Below, piece by piece: positions 1-6,934 of a DNA stretch of 20,321 bases (positions are counted from its first letter, which is position 1; each line of letters starts with the position of its first letter). The notes beneath the pieces were generated by a model. That model did no database searches and was not told where the DNA came from. It worked only from the letters and a program-made list of their open reading frames with translations. The DNA lies in assembly GCA_023443345.1 (NCBI GenBank), contig JAEZUZ010000069.1, forward strand, positions 1 to 20,321. The letters are read 5' to 3'. The DNA is from Bacillota bacterium (GTDB lineage Bacteria; Bacillota; Clostridia; Peptostreptococcales; Acidaminobacteraceae). Both the position numbers and the translations under genes were made by a program.

Positions 1-449
1 GCATTAGTAAGTGCAAGTGTATTTAATCTAATAGCTCTCTTTTTTAAAATTCCAAAGTGTTTATTAAGTAAATTTGTTCCATGCCAGAATAAGTCACTTA
101 ACTTTGTAGGCTTAGATCCAAAGTGATATCCTGCTATAACTACATCTAGGTATTTACGGTCATCTTCTTTGATGTCTATCTCTCCAGATGGACTTAGAAT
201 GTTTGCTTCAACACCAAGAAGTATTTTTATCTCTTTGTACTTTTCTCTTAACTCATCAACTTCTCTTCTCAATCGAGCTAAATCTCTCTTTTTTATTCCA
301 TAAAAGGCATGACCATAGTTGTGGTCTGTTATGGCTATGCTCTTAAGACCCTTATTTATTGCTTCTTTTACATTTTCCTCAATGCTTGAAGTTCCATCAG
401 AATATTTAGAATGAGTATGAAAATCCCTATTGATAATTACCTTTGTCAT
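1..449 (-). CDS. PHP-domain metal-dependent phosphoesterase, 3' end beyond window
   Basis: This is the N-terminal 149 codons of a gene that continues past the left edge. The translation begins MTKVIINRDFHTHSKYSDGT. It carries PHP metal-site motifs: HTH (H11, H13) with D18, ITDH (D42, H43), GVEANI (E81) and AGYHFG (H109). PHP proteins are polymerase/histidinol-phosphatase-type phosphoesterases binding two or three metal ions; the substrate cannot be told here. The ATG at 449 is chosen because it puts HxH at residues 11-13, as usual in the family. It overlaps the end of murB by 23 nt, which implies co-transcription and probably translational coupling; there is no close Shine-Dalgarno (a GGAG lies about 14 nt upstream). 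A murB-PHP pair is, as I recall, common in clostridia. The family call is secure and the exact role is unknown. Confidence 0.85.
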   Translation of the reverse strand, partial: MTKVIINRDFHTHSKYSDGTSSIEENVKEAINKGLKSIAITDHNYGHAFYGIKKRDLARLRREVDELREKYKEIKILLGVEANILSPSGEIDIKEDDRKYLDVVIAGYHFGSKPTKLSDLFWHGTNLLNKHFGILKKRAIRLNTLALTN

Positions 450-1344
450 CTACTATCTTAATCTCCGTTTCCAATTCGACGCCCTGCTCAAATAGAACTC
501 TATTTTGAATAATTCTTATCAAGGTCTTTACATCATTTGAAGTTGCGTTATTGTAATTTACAACAAAACCACAGTGCTTCTGGCTTACCATAGCTCCTTT
601 GAATTTAAGTCCTCTAAGACCGGTATCATCTATCAATTTTCCAGCAAAATATCCAACAGGTCTTTTGAATGTTGAACCTGCTGAGGGTAGTTCAAGCGGC
701 TGTTTCTGATGTCTTTTAATGGTAAACTCTCTAATTCTTTCTAATATTGCATCTTTATCATCATAACTAAATGTAAATGTAGCACTTAGTACAATTGATT
801 CCTCTCTCAAAACTCTAGATGATCTATATTGAAAATCTAATTCTTTATTTGAGTATGTAACAACTCTGTTGTCCTTTGTAAGTACAGTTGCACTAGTTAA
901 AATATCCTTTATCTCTCCTGTATAAGCTCCAGCATTCATAACTACAGCCCCGCCTATTGTACCAGGTATTCCAGAAGCAAACTCTCCTCCAGCAAGCCCT
1001 CTCATAGCCGATTGTTTCATTAGCTTAGCAAGAAGAACCCCACATTGTGCATAGGCAGTGTTATCTTTAATTTCGAAGTTATTTAGATATCTACTTGTAT
1101 CAATTACAACTCCTCTAATTCCTTCATCACTAAAGAGAATATTTGATCCCTTTCCAAGCATAAAAAATAAAATATTTTCTTTTCTTATAACCGAAATTGC
1201 TTCTATTAATTCCTTCTCATCTCTTGGCTTGTAGAGTATATCTGCTTTTCCACCGATCCTGAAATAGGCATAATTTTTAAGAGGCTCATTTTCTAAATAG
1301 TCACAATTATTTTCTTTAAAAAAGTTTATAAGTTTACTATACAT
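427..1344 (-). CDS. murB: UDP-N-acetylenolpyruvoylglucosamine reductase (MurB)
   Basis: MurB is the cytoplasmic FAD enzyme that reduces UDP-GlcNAc-enolpyruvate with NADPH to UDP-MurNAc, the second committed step of peptidoglycan precursor synthesis. The 305-residue product has the normal length of the short (Bacillus-type) MurB. Visible motifs are YFRIGGKAD (27-35), the FAD-binding LGKGSNIL (63-70), the GGEFASGIPGTIGGAVVMNA stretch (119-138), YRSSR (173-177), AGSTFKRP (222-229), where S224 matches the proton-donor serine, and the C-terminal LETEIKIV, whose E294 is the expected catalytic glutamate. The ATG is preceded by AAAGGAGAGAAG, a good ribosome binding site. It is transcribed divergently from the tupA-like gene, and its 3' end overlaps the PHP gene, so the two form an operon continuing leftward. 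Confidence 0.97.
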   Translation of the reverse strand: MYSKLINFFKENNCDYLENEPLKNYAYFRIGGKADILYKPRDEKELIEAISVIRKENILFFMLGKGSNILFSDEGIRGVVIDTSRYLNNFEIKDNTAYAQCGVLLAKLMKQSAMRGLAGGEFASGIPGTIGGAVVMNAGAYTGEIKDILTSATVLTKDNRVVTYSNKELDFQYRSSRVLREESIVLSATFTFSYDDKDAILERIREFTIKRHQKQPLELPSAGSTFKRPVGYFAGKLIDDTGLRGLKFKGAMVSQKHCGFVVNYNNATSNDVKTLIRIIQNRVLFEQGVELETEIKIVDDKGNYQ

Positions 1345-1360
1345 CTTCTCTCCTTTTTTT

Positions 1361-1366
1361 ATTATA
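1361..1366 (-). promoter_or_regulatory. putative -10 element of murB
   Basis: The minus strand reads TATAAT here, 16 nt upstream of the murB ATG and just before its ribosome binding site. No convincing -35 hexamer lies 16-18 nt further upstream, so this is a tentative promoter. It sits in the short divergent intergenic region with the tupA-like gene promoter. Confidence 0.35.
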
Positions 1367-1412
1367 CCCTAAGTGATTTAATCATGCATTGTTTTTGTTT
1401 TTCCCTTTCTTA

Positions 1413-1441
1413 TTGACAAAGCTTAAAACTATAACTATATT
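1413..1441 (+). promoter_or_regulatory. sigma-A promoter of the tupA-like gene
   Basis: A perfect TTGACA (1413-1418) is followed by exactly 17 nt and TATATT (1436-1441). This is a near-consensus vegetative promoter with expected transcription start near 1448, only about 12 nt before the ATG at 1460. The ribosome binding site GGAGG is at 1450-1454. Confidence 0.8.
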
Positions 1442-1459
1442 TAAATAACGGAGGTCTAT

Positions 1460-2377
1460 ATGCACGATAAAATAACAAATTTTATATTTGATCACCCAAA
1501 ATTGACAGACAATATATTTAGAGCTTTAAAAGTGGTTCCTGATAGAATGTATATCGATATTCTTTACAAGCATCTATTAAAGAAAAAAGTAAACTGGAAC
1601 AATCCAAAGGACTATACAGAAAAAATACAGTGGTTAAAATTATATAACAAAGACGAGAGATTGATAAAACTTGCAGACAAGTATGAAGTTAGAAATTTTA
1701 TAAAGGAAAAGGGATATGAGGAAATTTTAGTACCCCTTTATGGAGTATATGATGATGTAGAAAAGATCGATTTATCAACTCTTCCTAATAAGTTTATACT
1801 AAAGGCAAACCATGGATCTGGATTTAACTTAATAGTAAAAGACAAGAATAAAATTGACTGGCAAAAACAGAAAAAAATTATCAAGGCCTGGTTAGATACA
1901 GACTATTCACTAAGAGTCAGGGAATGGGCGTACCATCACATAAAGCCGATGATTACCATAGAAGAATTTTTAGAAGATCCTAATCACTTTGAAATTATGG
2001 ACTACAAATTCTATACTTTTAATGGAGAAGTAAAATTTTTAATTGTAGATAGCAATGTAGCAGATTATGTTAATACAAAGAGAAATGTTTTTGATAGGGA
2101 TTTCAAAGAAATAAAGGACTTATTTATAGGTGATTATAGACCAAACGAGAACTTTGAGTTTATAAAGCCTAAGAACTTTGAAAAAATGATAGAAATAGCA
2201 GAGTCTCTCTCAAAGGACTTCGTACATGTAAGAGTTGATTTTTACAATATTGACGGGAAAATTTACTTTGGTGAGATGACTTTCTATCCACACTTTGGAA
2301 TGGACAATATCCAACCTCCTCAGGCAAATAGAATGATGGGGAATTGGATTGATTTGAATAAAGTAAAGCCACACTAA
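1460..2377 (+). CDS. TupA-like ATP-grasp family protein
   Basis: The 305-residue protein matches the TupA-like ATP-grasp family, whose members occur in capsule, teichuronopeptide and other surface-polymer gene clusters and are thought to join amino acids or similar groups to a cell-surface glycan. Diagnostic segments are VPLYGVY (91-97), the nucleotide-binding FILKANHGSGFN (112-123), REWAYHHIKP (154-163), DYKFYTFNGEVK (181-192), and the C-terminal metal/ATP motif VRVDFYNIDGKIYFGEMTFY (257-276) with E272. There is no signal peptide, so it is likely cytoplasmic. The start is fixed by GGAGG 5 nt upstream. It is the only plus-strand gene of the window, has its own strong promoter and terminator, and has no polysaccharide genes beside it, so its acceptor is unknown. 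The family assignment is firm; the substrate is not known. Confidence 0.88.
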   Translation: MHDKITNFIFDHPKLTDNIFRALKVVPDRMYIDILYKHLLKKKVNWNNPKDYTEKIQWLKLYNKDERLIKLADKYEVRNFIKEKGYEEILVPLYGVYDDVEKIDLSTLPNKFILKANHGSGFNLIVKDKNKIDWQKQKKIIKAWLDTDYSLRVREWAYHHIKPMITIEEFLEDPNHFEIMDYKFYTFNGEVKFLIVDSNVADYVNTKRNVFDRDFKEIKDLFIGDYRPNENFEFIKPKNFEKMIEIAESLSKDFVHVRVDFYNIDGKIYFGEMTFYPHFGMDNIQPPQANRMMGNWIDLNKVKPH

Positions 2378-2414
2378 AAAAGTCTAATCTACTTTATGTA
2401 GACTAGACTTTTTT
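2376..2414. terminator. bidirectional rho-independent terminator shared by convergent genes
   Basis: An 11-bp core stem (2382-2392 with 2398-2408) with loop TTTAT is flanked by A6 on the left and T6 on the right. It therefore works as a stem plus U-tract on either strand. The single imperfect pair (2387/2403) is A-C in plus RNA but a G-U wobble in minus RNA. Both convergent stop codons, TAA at 2375-2377 and at 2413-2415 on the minus strand, fall within or at the edges of its A/T flanks. Confidence 0.9.
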
Positions 2415-3159
2415 AAATTCTTCTATACATTTTGTAGAGGGTCTCCTCTGTTATGTCCTTTGTATTATTATCAAGGATTATTTCTCCCTTTTCTAACATG
2501 ATTACTCTATCTGCATAATTTATTGCATCCATCATATTGTGAGTAATCATAATTGTTGTCATTTTCTCCTTCTTTATTATATCTAGAGTCTTATCCATTA
2601 CAATTTTACTTGTCTTTGGGTCAAGTGCTGCTGTATGCTCATCTAAAAGGAGCAGCTTTGGTCTGTGCATTACTGCCATAAGCAGGGAAAGTGACTGTCT
2701 CTGGCCTCCTGATAGCTGTTTTACAAGTACATTTAACTTATCTTCTAGTCCCAAATCAAAGCTCTCTAGCATTTTTTTATACTTTTCTATATTTGACTTC
2801 TTTACAAGGGGAAGAAATCTAAACTTCTGTGATTTTTTCTCTGCAATTGCCAAATTTTCAAGTATTGTAAGACTTTCTGAAACTCCCATTGAAGGATTTT
2901 GGTGAACTCTTGCTATATACTTACTTCTCCTATATTCAGGTAAGTTGGTTACATCCTCACCATCTAGCTCGATATATCCATCTTCCTGTTTGATAGATCC
3001 AGCAATTATATTCATAAGAGTTGACTTTCCGCAGCCATTTCCACCTATTAGTGCTGTACACTCTCCTTCATTAATTTCTAAATTTAGTCCTTGAAAAATG
3101 TGTTGTTCTGTAGGTTCCCCAAGGTTGAAACTTTTATATAGATTTTTTATCTTAAGCAT
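2413..3159 (-). CDS. ABC transporter ATP-binding protein (TrpZ-like)
   Basis: This 248-residue ATPase energises the transporter made by the two genes upstream of it in the operon. Its motifs are Walker A GGNGCGKS (39-46), Q-loop Q87, signature LSGGQ (149-153), Walker B LLLLDE (169-174), D-loop ALD (178-180) and switch H207 in MITHN. Its partners, an integral membrane permease and a lipoprotein of the ABC_sub_bind type, make this a TrpXYZ-type importer. The ATG at 3159 follows GAGGAGGAACA and overlaps the permease stop codon by 8 nt, typical of translational coupling. It is the last gene of the T-box-controlled operon and ends in the bidirectional terminator. The ATPase call is certain; substrate identity rests on the leader RNA and neighbours. 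Confidence 0.93.
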   Translation of the reverse strand: MLKIKNLYKSFNLGEPTEQHIFQGLNLEINEGECTALIGGNGCGKSTLMNIIAGSIKQEDGYIELDGEDVTNLPEYRRSKYIARVHQNPSMGVSESLTILENLAIAEKKSQKFRFLPLVKKSNIEKYKKMLESFDLGLEDKLNVLVKQLSGGQRQSLSLLMAVMHRPKLLLLDEHTAALDPKTSKIVMDKTLDIIKKEKMTTIMITHNMMDAINYADRVIMLEKGEIILDNNTKDITEETLYKMYRRI

Positions 3160-4039
3160 TGTTCCTCCTCTTTAAGAACCTCTTTATATGATATGTAGCT
3201 AGTGCATTGTTGTATGCAATAAATAAAACTACAATTATTCCATTTATCATTCTTAAGTCCATAGATTCAAAACCAAGTTTTAATGCCAACGCCCCTATAA
3301 ATCTATATATTATTGCACCAATTATACTTCTTGTACTACCGTGCATTTTTTTATGAGTAAGTATGGTCTGGCCTATAATGATTGAAGCTAAGGCTACAAC
3401 TATAATAGATACTCCCATTGTAATATCAGCAAATCTATTCAACTGTGCAAATATAGCTCCACTTAGAGCAATTAGACCATTAGAATACATAAGTCCTATA
3501 ATTTTGTAGTGTTCTGGTCTTTGGCCAAGAGCCTTTACCAATGTCTCATTGTCTCCTGTAGCTAATAGCATATATCCTATTTCTGTCTTAAAGAATAAAT
3601 CCATAGTAAATTTTACAATTGCAACTATGATAATTAATAGCAAAATACTGCTTAATGCTGAATTCCCAACTTTAAATAGGTCAAATATCAGACTTGTATC
3701 TCTTCCAAGCGGAACATTTGGTTTTCCATTTATATGTAAATTTACTGAGTACAGTATTGTCATAGATAGAATACCAGCAAGTAGACCTGTAATCTTAAGC
3801 TTGATATGAAAAATTGCTGTCATAAGTCCTGCAAGTGATCCAATCAAAAAGCAGAGTATTGTCGCTATAAATGGATTGACTCCCGATGTTATAAGCTTAG
3901 CTACAAGGAGTGCTCCAAGAGGAAAGCTCCCTTCAGCTGTAAGATCTGGTATATCTAAAATTTTGTAACTTACATATACTCCTATACCTAAAATGGCATA
4001 GATAAGCCCCTGCTGAATTGTCGTAATTAATAGTGCCAC
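3152..4039 (-). CDS. ABC transporter permease (TrpY-like)
   Basis: The 295-residue protein is strongly hydrophobic, with about eight or more predicted membrane segments, and belongs by pattern to the branched-chain/ribose-type permease superfamily. Features are the N-terminal GLIYAILGIGVYVSYKILDI, then LTAEGSFPLGA, a pattern typical of permeases that partner ABC_sub_bind lipoproteins, and a central LATGDNETLVKALGQ loop likely to contact the ATPase. Translation starts at GTG (4037-4039), 2 nt after the stop of the binding-protein gene, with AGGA about 8 nt upstream; no in-frame ATG is better placed. Its 3' end overlaps the ATPase gene. It is the membrane channel of a probable aromatic amino-acid importer. 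Confidence 0.9.
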   Translation of the reverse strand: MALLITTIQQGLIYAILGIGVYVSYKILDIPDLTAEGSFPLGALLVAKLITSGVNPFIATILCFLIGSLAGLMTAIFHIKLKITGLLAGILSMTILYSVNLHINGKPNVPLGRDTSLIFDLFKVGNSALSSILLLIIIVAIVKFTMDLFFKTEIGYMLLATGDNETLVKALGQRPEHYKIIGLMYSNGLIALSGAIFAQLNRFADITMGVSIIVVALASIIIGQTILTHKKMHGSTRSIIGAIIYRFIGALALKLGFESMDLRMINGIIVVLFIAYNNALATYHIKRFLKRRNNA

Positions 4040-4041
4040 AA

Positions 4042-4989
4042 CTAGTTCCTAACCTTTTCTAGAATATTTTTTGGAATCTCTATCCCCATCTCACTAATTA
4101 CTTCTTGATTTAACTTAATTGAGTAAGTATCAGATGTCTTAACTGCCATAGTTGAAACTTCTTTTTTATCTATCAATATTTCCTTTGCCATATCTGCAGA
4201 AGTTACACCTAGGTCATAATAATTTAGTCCATAGCTAATTGCTGCTCCATGATCGATGGCATCTTCAAATGCAGCTATACTTATTTTCTTCTCTTTTATA
4301 AGTTCCTGACTTATAAGTTCAAGAGAGCTTGCAACCATGTTATCTGTAATTATATACATCGCATCAATCTTTGGCATTAAATTTGAAAGTGCCTGTGGCA
4401 ATTCGTTTACACCATTTACGCCTATTGCTTCTATTTTTAGACCAACTTCATCTGCAACGCTTTTAGCTATATCTACTTGATGCTTGGAATTGGATTCAGA
4501 AGTATTGTATAGTATTCCAACTGTCTTTATGCTTGGGTCAACTTCATTAAAAAGTGCCAACTGTAATTTTATGTCCTGTAAATCTGTAGTTCCTGTTACA
4601 TTGTGTCCAGGTTTTTCTAAAGAATCGACTAGTTTAGAACTAACAGGATCTGTAACTGCAGAAAATATTACCGGTATAGTATCTGTAACAGATAATGTAC
4701 TTTGTGCACTCTGAGTTGATATTGCAAATATTAGATCTACTTTTGAATCTACAAATTCATTTGCAATACTTGTAGATGCTGAGATTTCACCTTGAGCATT
4801 CTTCTCTATTATTTCTGCCTCAATTCCCAATTCCTTTATTCTATCTACAAATCCTCTCTTTACCTCATCTAATGAACCATGTTCAACAATTTGTGTAATT
4901 CCAATCTTTAGACTTCCTTCTTTTTTAGAACATGCACTAAAAATAACTAAAGATAGTATCAATGCCATTATTAGAGTTGCCCTTTTCAT
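4042..4989 (-). CDS. ABC transporter substrate-binding lipoprotein (TrpX-like), T-box operon
   Basis: A 315-residue extracytoplasmic binding protein of the ABC_sub_bind (TrpX) family. It begins with a short basic n-region and hydrophobic core ending in the lipobox IFSAC with C20, so it should be lipid-anchored. Family segments include ITQIVEHGSLDEVKRGFVDR near the mature N-terminus, FAISTQSAQST, IPVIFSAVTDPV, VTGTTDLQDIK and GILYNTSESNS. It heads the operon binding protein-permease-ATPase and is preceded by a T-box leader. The ATG follows AAAAGGAGAG. It is clearly paralogous to the product of 5309-6265, many of these segments being shared almost residue for residue. The likely ligand is an aromatic amino acid, inferred from the TrpX family and the leader. 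Confidence 0.92.
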   Translation of the reverse strand: MKRATLIMALILSLVIFSACSKKEGSLKIGITQIVEHGSLDEVKRGFVDRIKELGIEAEIIEKNAQGEISASTSIANEFVDSKVDLIFAISTQSAQSTLSVTDTIPVIFSAVTDPVSSKLVDSLEKPGHNVTGTTDLQDIKLQLALFNEVDPSIKTVGILYNTSESNSKHQVDIAKSVADEVGLKIEAIGVNGVNELPQALSNLMPKIDAMYIITDNMVASSLELISQELIKEKKISIAAFEDAIDHGAAISYGLNYYDLGVTSADMAKEILIDKKEVSTMAVKTSDTYSIKLNQEVISEMGIEIPKNILEKVRN

Positions 4990-5013
4990 TTTTCTCTCCT
5001 TTTCCTAATAATT

Positions 5014-5047
5014 AAAAAAACTTCCATCCCGATTGGGACGAAAGTTT
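5014..5047 (-). terminator. regulated terminator of the T-box leader
   Basis: In minus RNA, AAACTTTCGTCCC (5047-5035) pairs with GGGATGGAAGTTT (5030-5018), with G-U wobbles and loop AATC, followed by a U-run to 5014. The CGTCCC arm is the same segment that the T-box uses for its antiterminator, so the two structures exclude each other, as expected for tRNA-dependent antitermination. Confidence 0.88.
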
Positions 5048-5255
5048 GAATTTCCGCGGTACCACCCATTTTATGCTACGCATCACTCTAAGACCTAACA
5101 GTCTGATCTTCTATAACGGGAAGCTCCCGGATATGCCTACTTTTCAGCACTCAGCTCCAAAGTGAATATACAGTGATTCGAATGACTTTTTTGCACCAAC
5201 CAAAAGCTCTCTAAACATTCTAGGCACTCTTTTCTTTTTCACAGCCTTTATTTAC
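5014..5255 (-). promoter_or_regulatory. T-box riboswitch leader, probable tRNA-Phe sensor
   Basis: The minus-strand leader has the T-box hallmarks. The T-box sequence TGGGTGGTACCGCGG is at 5068-5054, and its TGGG and GCG can pair with CGTCCCA (about 5040-5034) to form the antiterminator. The stem I elements include a kink-turn-like GUGA/GG pair, a distal AGAGAGC and the apical loop GGTTGGTGCAAA. Aligning the specifier loop on the pattern specifier-A-lower stem-GGAGC gives the triplet UUC (5166-5164), a Phe codon, preceded by GUAUA and followed by A. The UGGU bulge should contact a tRNA with discriminator A, which fits tRNA-Phe and not the usual tRNA-Trp discriminator G. An adjacent terminator is present. 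It controls the ABC operon 4989-2413. T-box identity is near certain; the Phe assignment is a manual fold. Confidence 0.93.
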
Positions 5256-5261
5256 TAATAA

Positions 5262-5290
5262 ATAATAACTTATTTTTTTATATTCGTCAA
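5262..5290 (-). promoter_or_regulatory. sigma-A promoter of the T-box/ABC transporter operon
   Basis: The minus strand shows TTGACG (5290-5285), 17 nt, then TATTAT (5267-5262). Transcription would start near 5255, just ahead of stem I of the T-box. The -35 hexamer lies only 18 nt beyond the stop codon of the preceding binding-protein gene, and there is no terminator between them. Confidence 0.78.
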
Positions 5291-5308
5291 CAACTTTTTA
5301 AATTTTGT

Positions 5309-6265
5309 TTACAATTTTTCTGAATCGATGAAAACTTCAAGATTTTTATCTATCCCCAATTCATCAGCTACCTTATCATTTAGGTATTTAAGAGTCATCT
5401 TTGGTCTTAGAACTTTAACTTCACTTACCTTCTTATTGTTTAAAAGCAAATCTATAGCTTGGTCAGCTCCCATCTTCCCAAGCTCATAGTAATCTATGCC
5501 TATTGCAAATAGCACTCCTTTTTTTACTAATGCGACATCTGAGGCTATAGATATTTTTTTATTTGCAGATAATTTCTGAGTTATAGTAGAGATGCTAGAA
5601 GATACGGTATTATCTGTTATAAAAAATACTGCATCCACTTTCTCAATTAACTCATCTGTTGCCTGTTGTAAATCATTTATAGTATTTACTCCCTGATCAA
5701 CTATCTCTAAATTCAACTCTTTGGCTGCCTTTTTAGCTTCCTCTACCTGATATATTGAGTTAGATTCTGAAGTGTTGTATAGAATTCCAACTTTCTTTAT
5801 GTTTTTATCTATTTTATTGAATAAGCTCAACTGTTCCTTTATATCTACAAAATCAGTAATTCCTGTTATATTTGATTCTGGCTCATCTAAATTTATAATC
5901 AAATTTGAACCAACAGGGTCACTAACTGCAGAAAATACTATTGGAATGTCTCTGATTATATTTGCTGTTGCCTGTGCTGCAGGAGTTGATATTGCAAAAA
6001 CTAAATCGGCTTTAGAATCTGCAAAAGATGAAGCAATTGAATTAAGTAAACTTATATCTGATTGTGCATTCTTATATTCTATATCGAAAGTTATCTCTTT
6101 AGACTTTTCTTTTAATCCGTCCTCAAATCCCTTTCTTACATTATCTAAAGCTTCGTGTTCTACAATTTGTATAATTTTAATCTTTTTCACATTCTCATCT
6201 ACCTTAGAACAAGAAGAAAAAATAATTAATGATAATATAGATATAATTACAAATATTTTTTTCAT
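5309..6265 (-). CDS. second ABC_sub_bind (TrpX-like) substrate-binding lipoprotein
   Basis: This 318-residue protein is a paralogue of the binding protein at 4042-4989. It has a signal peptide with lipobox IFSSC (C19), then IIQIVEHEALDNVRKGFEDG, FAISTPAAQATA, IPIVFSAVSDPVG, ITGITDFVDIKEQLSLFNKI and VGILYNTSESNS. The ATG is preceded by AAAGGAAA. No permease or ATPase gene is attached to it, so it presumably delivers a related ligand to the same TrpYZ-like core encoded just downstream, or works as an alternative receptor. It lies 21 nt after tRNA-Thr, too close for a separate promoter in the gap, and runs without a terminator toward the T-box promoter. It therefore appears not to be under T-box control at its own start. 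Family is certain; ligand unknown. Confidence 0.92.
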   Translation of the reverse strand: MKKIFVIISILSLIIFSSCSKVDENVKKIKIIQIVEHEALDNVRKGFEDGLKEKSKEITFDIEYKNAQSDISLLNSIASSFADSKADLVFAISTPAAQATANIIRDIPIVFSAVSDPVGSNLIINLDEPESNITGITDFVDIKEQLSLFNKIDKNIKKVGILYNTSESNSIYQVEEAKKAAKELNLEIVDQGVNTINDLQQATDELIEKVDAVFFITDNTVSSSISTITQKLSANKKISIASDVALVKKGVLFAIGIDYYELGKMGADQAIDLLLNNKKVSEVKVLRPKMTLKYLNDKVADELGIDKNLEVFIDSEKL

Positions 6266-6286
6266 ATAAATTTCCTTTCATATTAA

Positions 6287-6359
<73 letters not shown>

Positions 6360-6368
6360 AACATTTAT

Positions 6369-6377
6369 AGTATAACA
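6369..6377 (-). promoter_or_regulatory. extended -10 promoter for tRNA-Thr and the downstream lipoprotein gene
   Basis: The minus strand reads TGT-TATACT (6377-6369), an extended -10 (TGnTATAMT type), 9 nt before the tRNA 5' end. No good -35 is seen at 16-18 nt; that place is taken by the terminator palindrome. Position and sequence suit a stable-RNA promoter. Confidence 0.55.
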
Positions 6378-6380
6378 TAA

Positions 6381-6410
6381 ATAATCCCCTTTTAATTAAA
6401 AGGGGATTAT
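6381..6410 (-). terminator. perfect 30-bp palindrome, terminator of nrdDG
   Basis: A 30-nt perfectly self-complementary sequence with arms ATAATCCCCTTTT meeting at AATT. It lies 18 nt after the nrdG stop codon. In minus RNA it forms a strong GGGG/CCCC-containing hairpin followed by a modest U-rich tail (ATTATTTAT). It separates nrdDG from the tRNA-Thr promoter. The weak U-tract makes efficiency uncertain. Confidence 0.7.
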
Positions 6411-6428
6411 ATTCACTATTATAAGAGT

Positions 6429-6932
6429 TTATTCATTATAATTTCCATATAGTACAACTCTATTTTCTGAAAGACTTTTTTTTATATCTATTATTCTCTG
6501 ATTGCTTGAACCTCTAAATTTAAGTTTTAAATTCTTAAGTTCATCAACAAATCTTCCATCAACTAATACATCACAAAGCTCAAGAAGTTCTCGCTTAATA
6601 GGTACTGCCATTATTTCTTCAAATGTATATCCTGAATATATCCAAATCTCTTTTGGAGTTTCTCTCCTTAGCCTTGTCAGAAATTTAATTAAACCAACTT
6701 CGTTCTGAAATGGTTCTCCACCAAGAATACTTAATCCTCTTACTTTATCATCGTGAAGATAGTCAATTAAGAGTTTCTCTGTCTCTTTAGTAAAGGGCTG
6801 CCCAAAATTTGGATCCATATACTCCCTGTTGAAACAATTTTTACAATTGTGAGTACAACCTGTTACAAATAGAGTTGTCCTTACTCCAGGACCATTTGCT
6901 ATATCAAACTTTCTTATCTGAGCGTAGTTCAT
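6429..6932 (-). CDS. nrdG: anaerobic ribonucleoside-triphosphate reductase activating protein (NrdG)
   Basis: NrdG is the small radical-SAM enzyme that uses a [4Fe-4S] cluster and S-adenosylmethionine to make the glycyl radical on NrdD. The 167-residue product has the activase signature: the cluster motif CTHNCKNC (C26, C30, C33), NGPGVRTTLFVTG just before it, and the SAM-binding GGEPFQNE (71-78). Length is normal for the family. It begins 2 nt after the nrdD stop codon with only a weak ribosome binding site, so its translation is probably coupled to nrdD. The operon ends in the palindromic terminator. Confidence 0.95.
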   Translation of the reverse strand: MNYAQIRKFDIANGPGVRTTLFVTGCTHNCKNCFNREYMDPNFGQPFTKETEKLLIDYLHDDKVRGLSILGGEPFQNEVGLIKFLTRLRRETPKEIWIYSGYTFEEIMAVPIKRELLELCDVLVDGRFVDELKNLKLKFRGSSNQRIIDIKKSLSENRVVLYGNYNE

Positions 6933-6934
6933 CT

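Noticed and set aside
2169..2372. A 67-codon minus-strand frame opposite the tupA-like gene
   Set aside because: Entirely inside a confident gene on the other strand, with no translation signal.
5164..5169. UAU or AUA read as the T-box specifier
   Set aside because: These triplets would require shifting the lower stem; alignment on the conserved specifier-A-stem-GGAGC layout favours UUC, and Tyr T-boxes typically use UAC.
5772..6269. A 165-codon open frame on the plus strand, antisense to the second lipoprotein gene
   Set aside because: It is the complement of a well-supported lipoprotein gene, has no ribosome binding site or family features, and its composition is that of an antisense shadow.
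6381..6410. Perfect 30-bp palindrome considered as an operator or a mobile-element end
   Set aside because: Its place right after nrdG, the GGGG/CCCC stem and the U-rich tail fit a terminator; there is no second copy or target duplication in the window.
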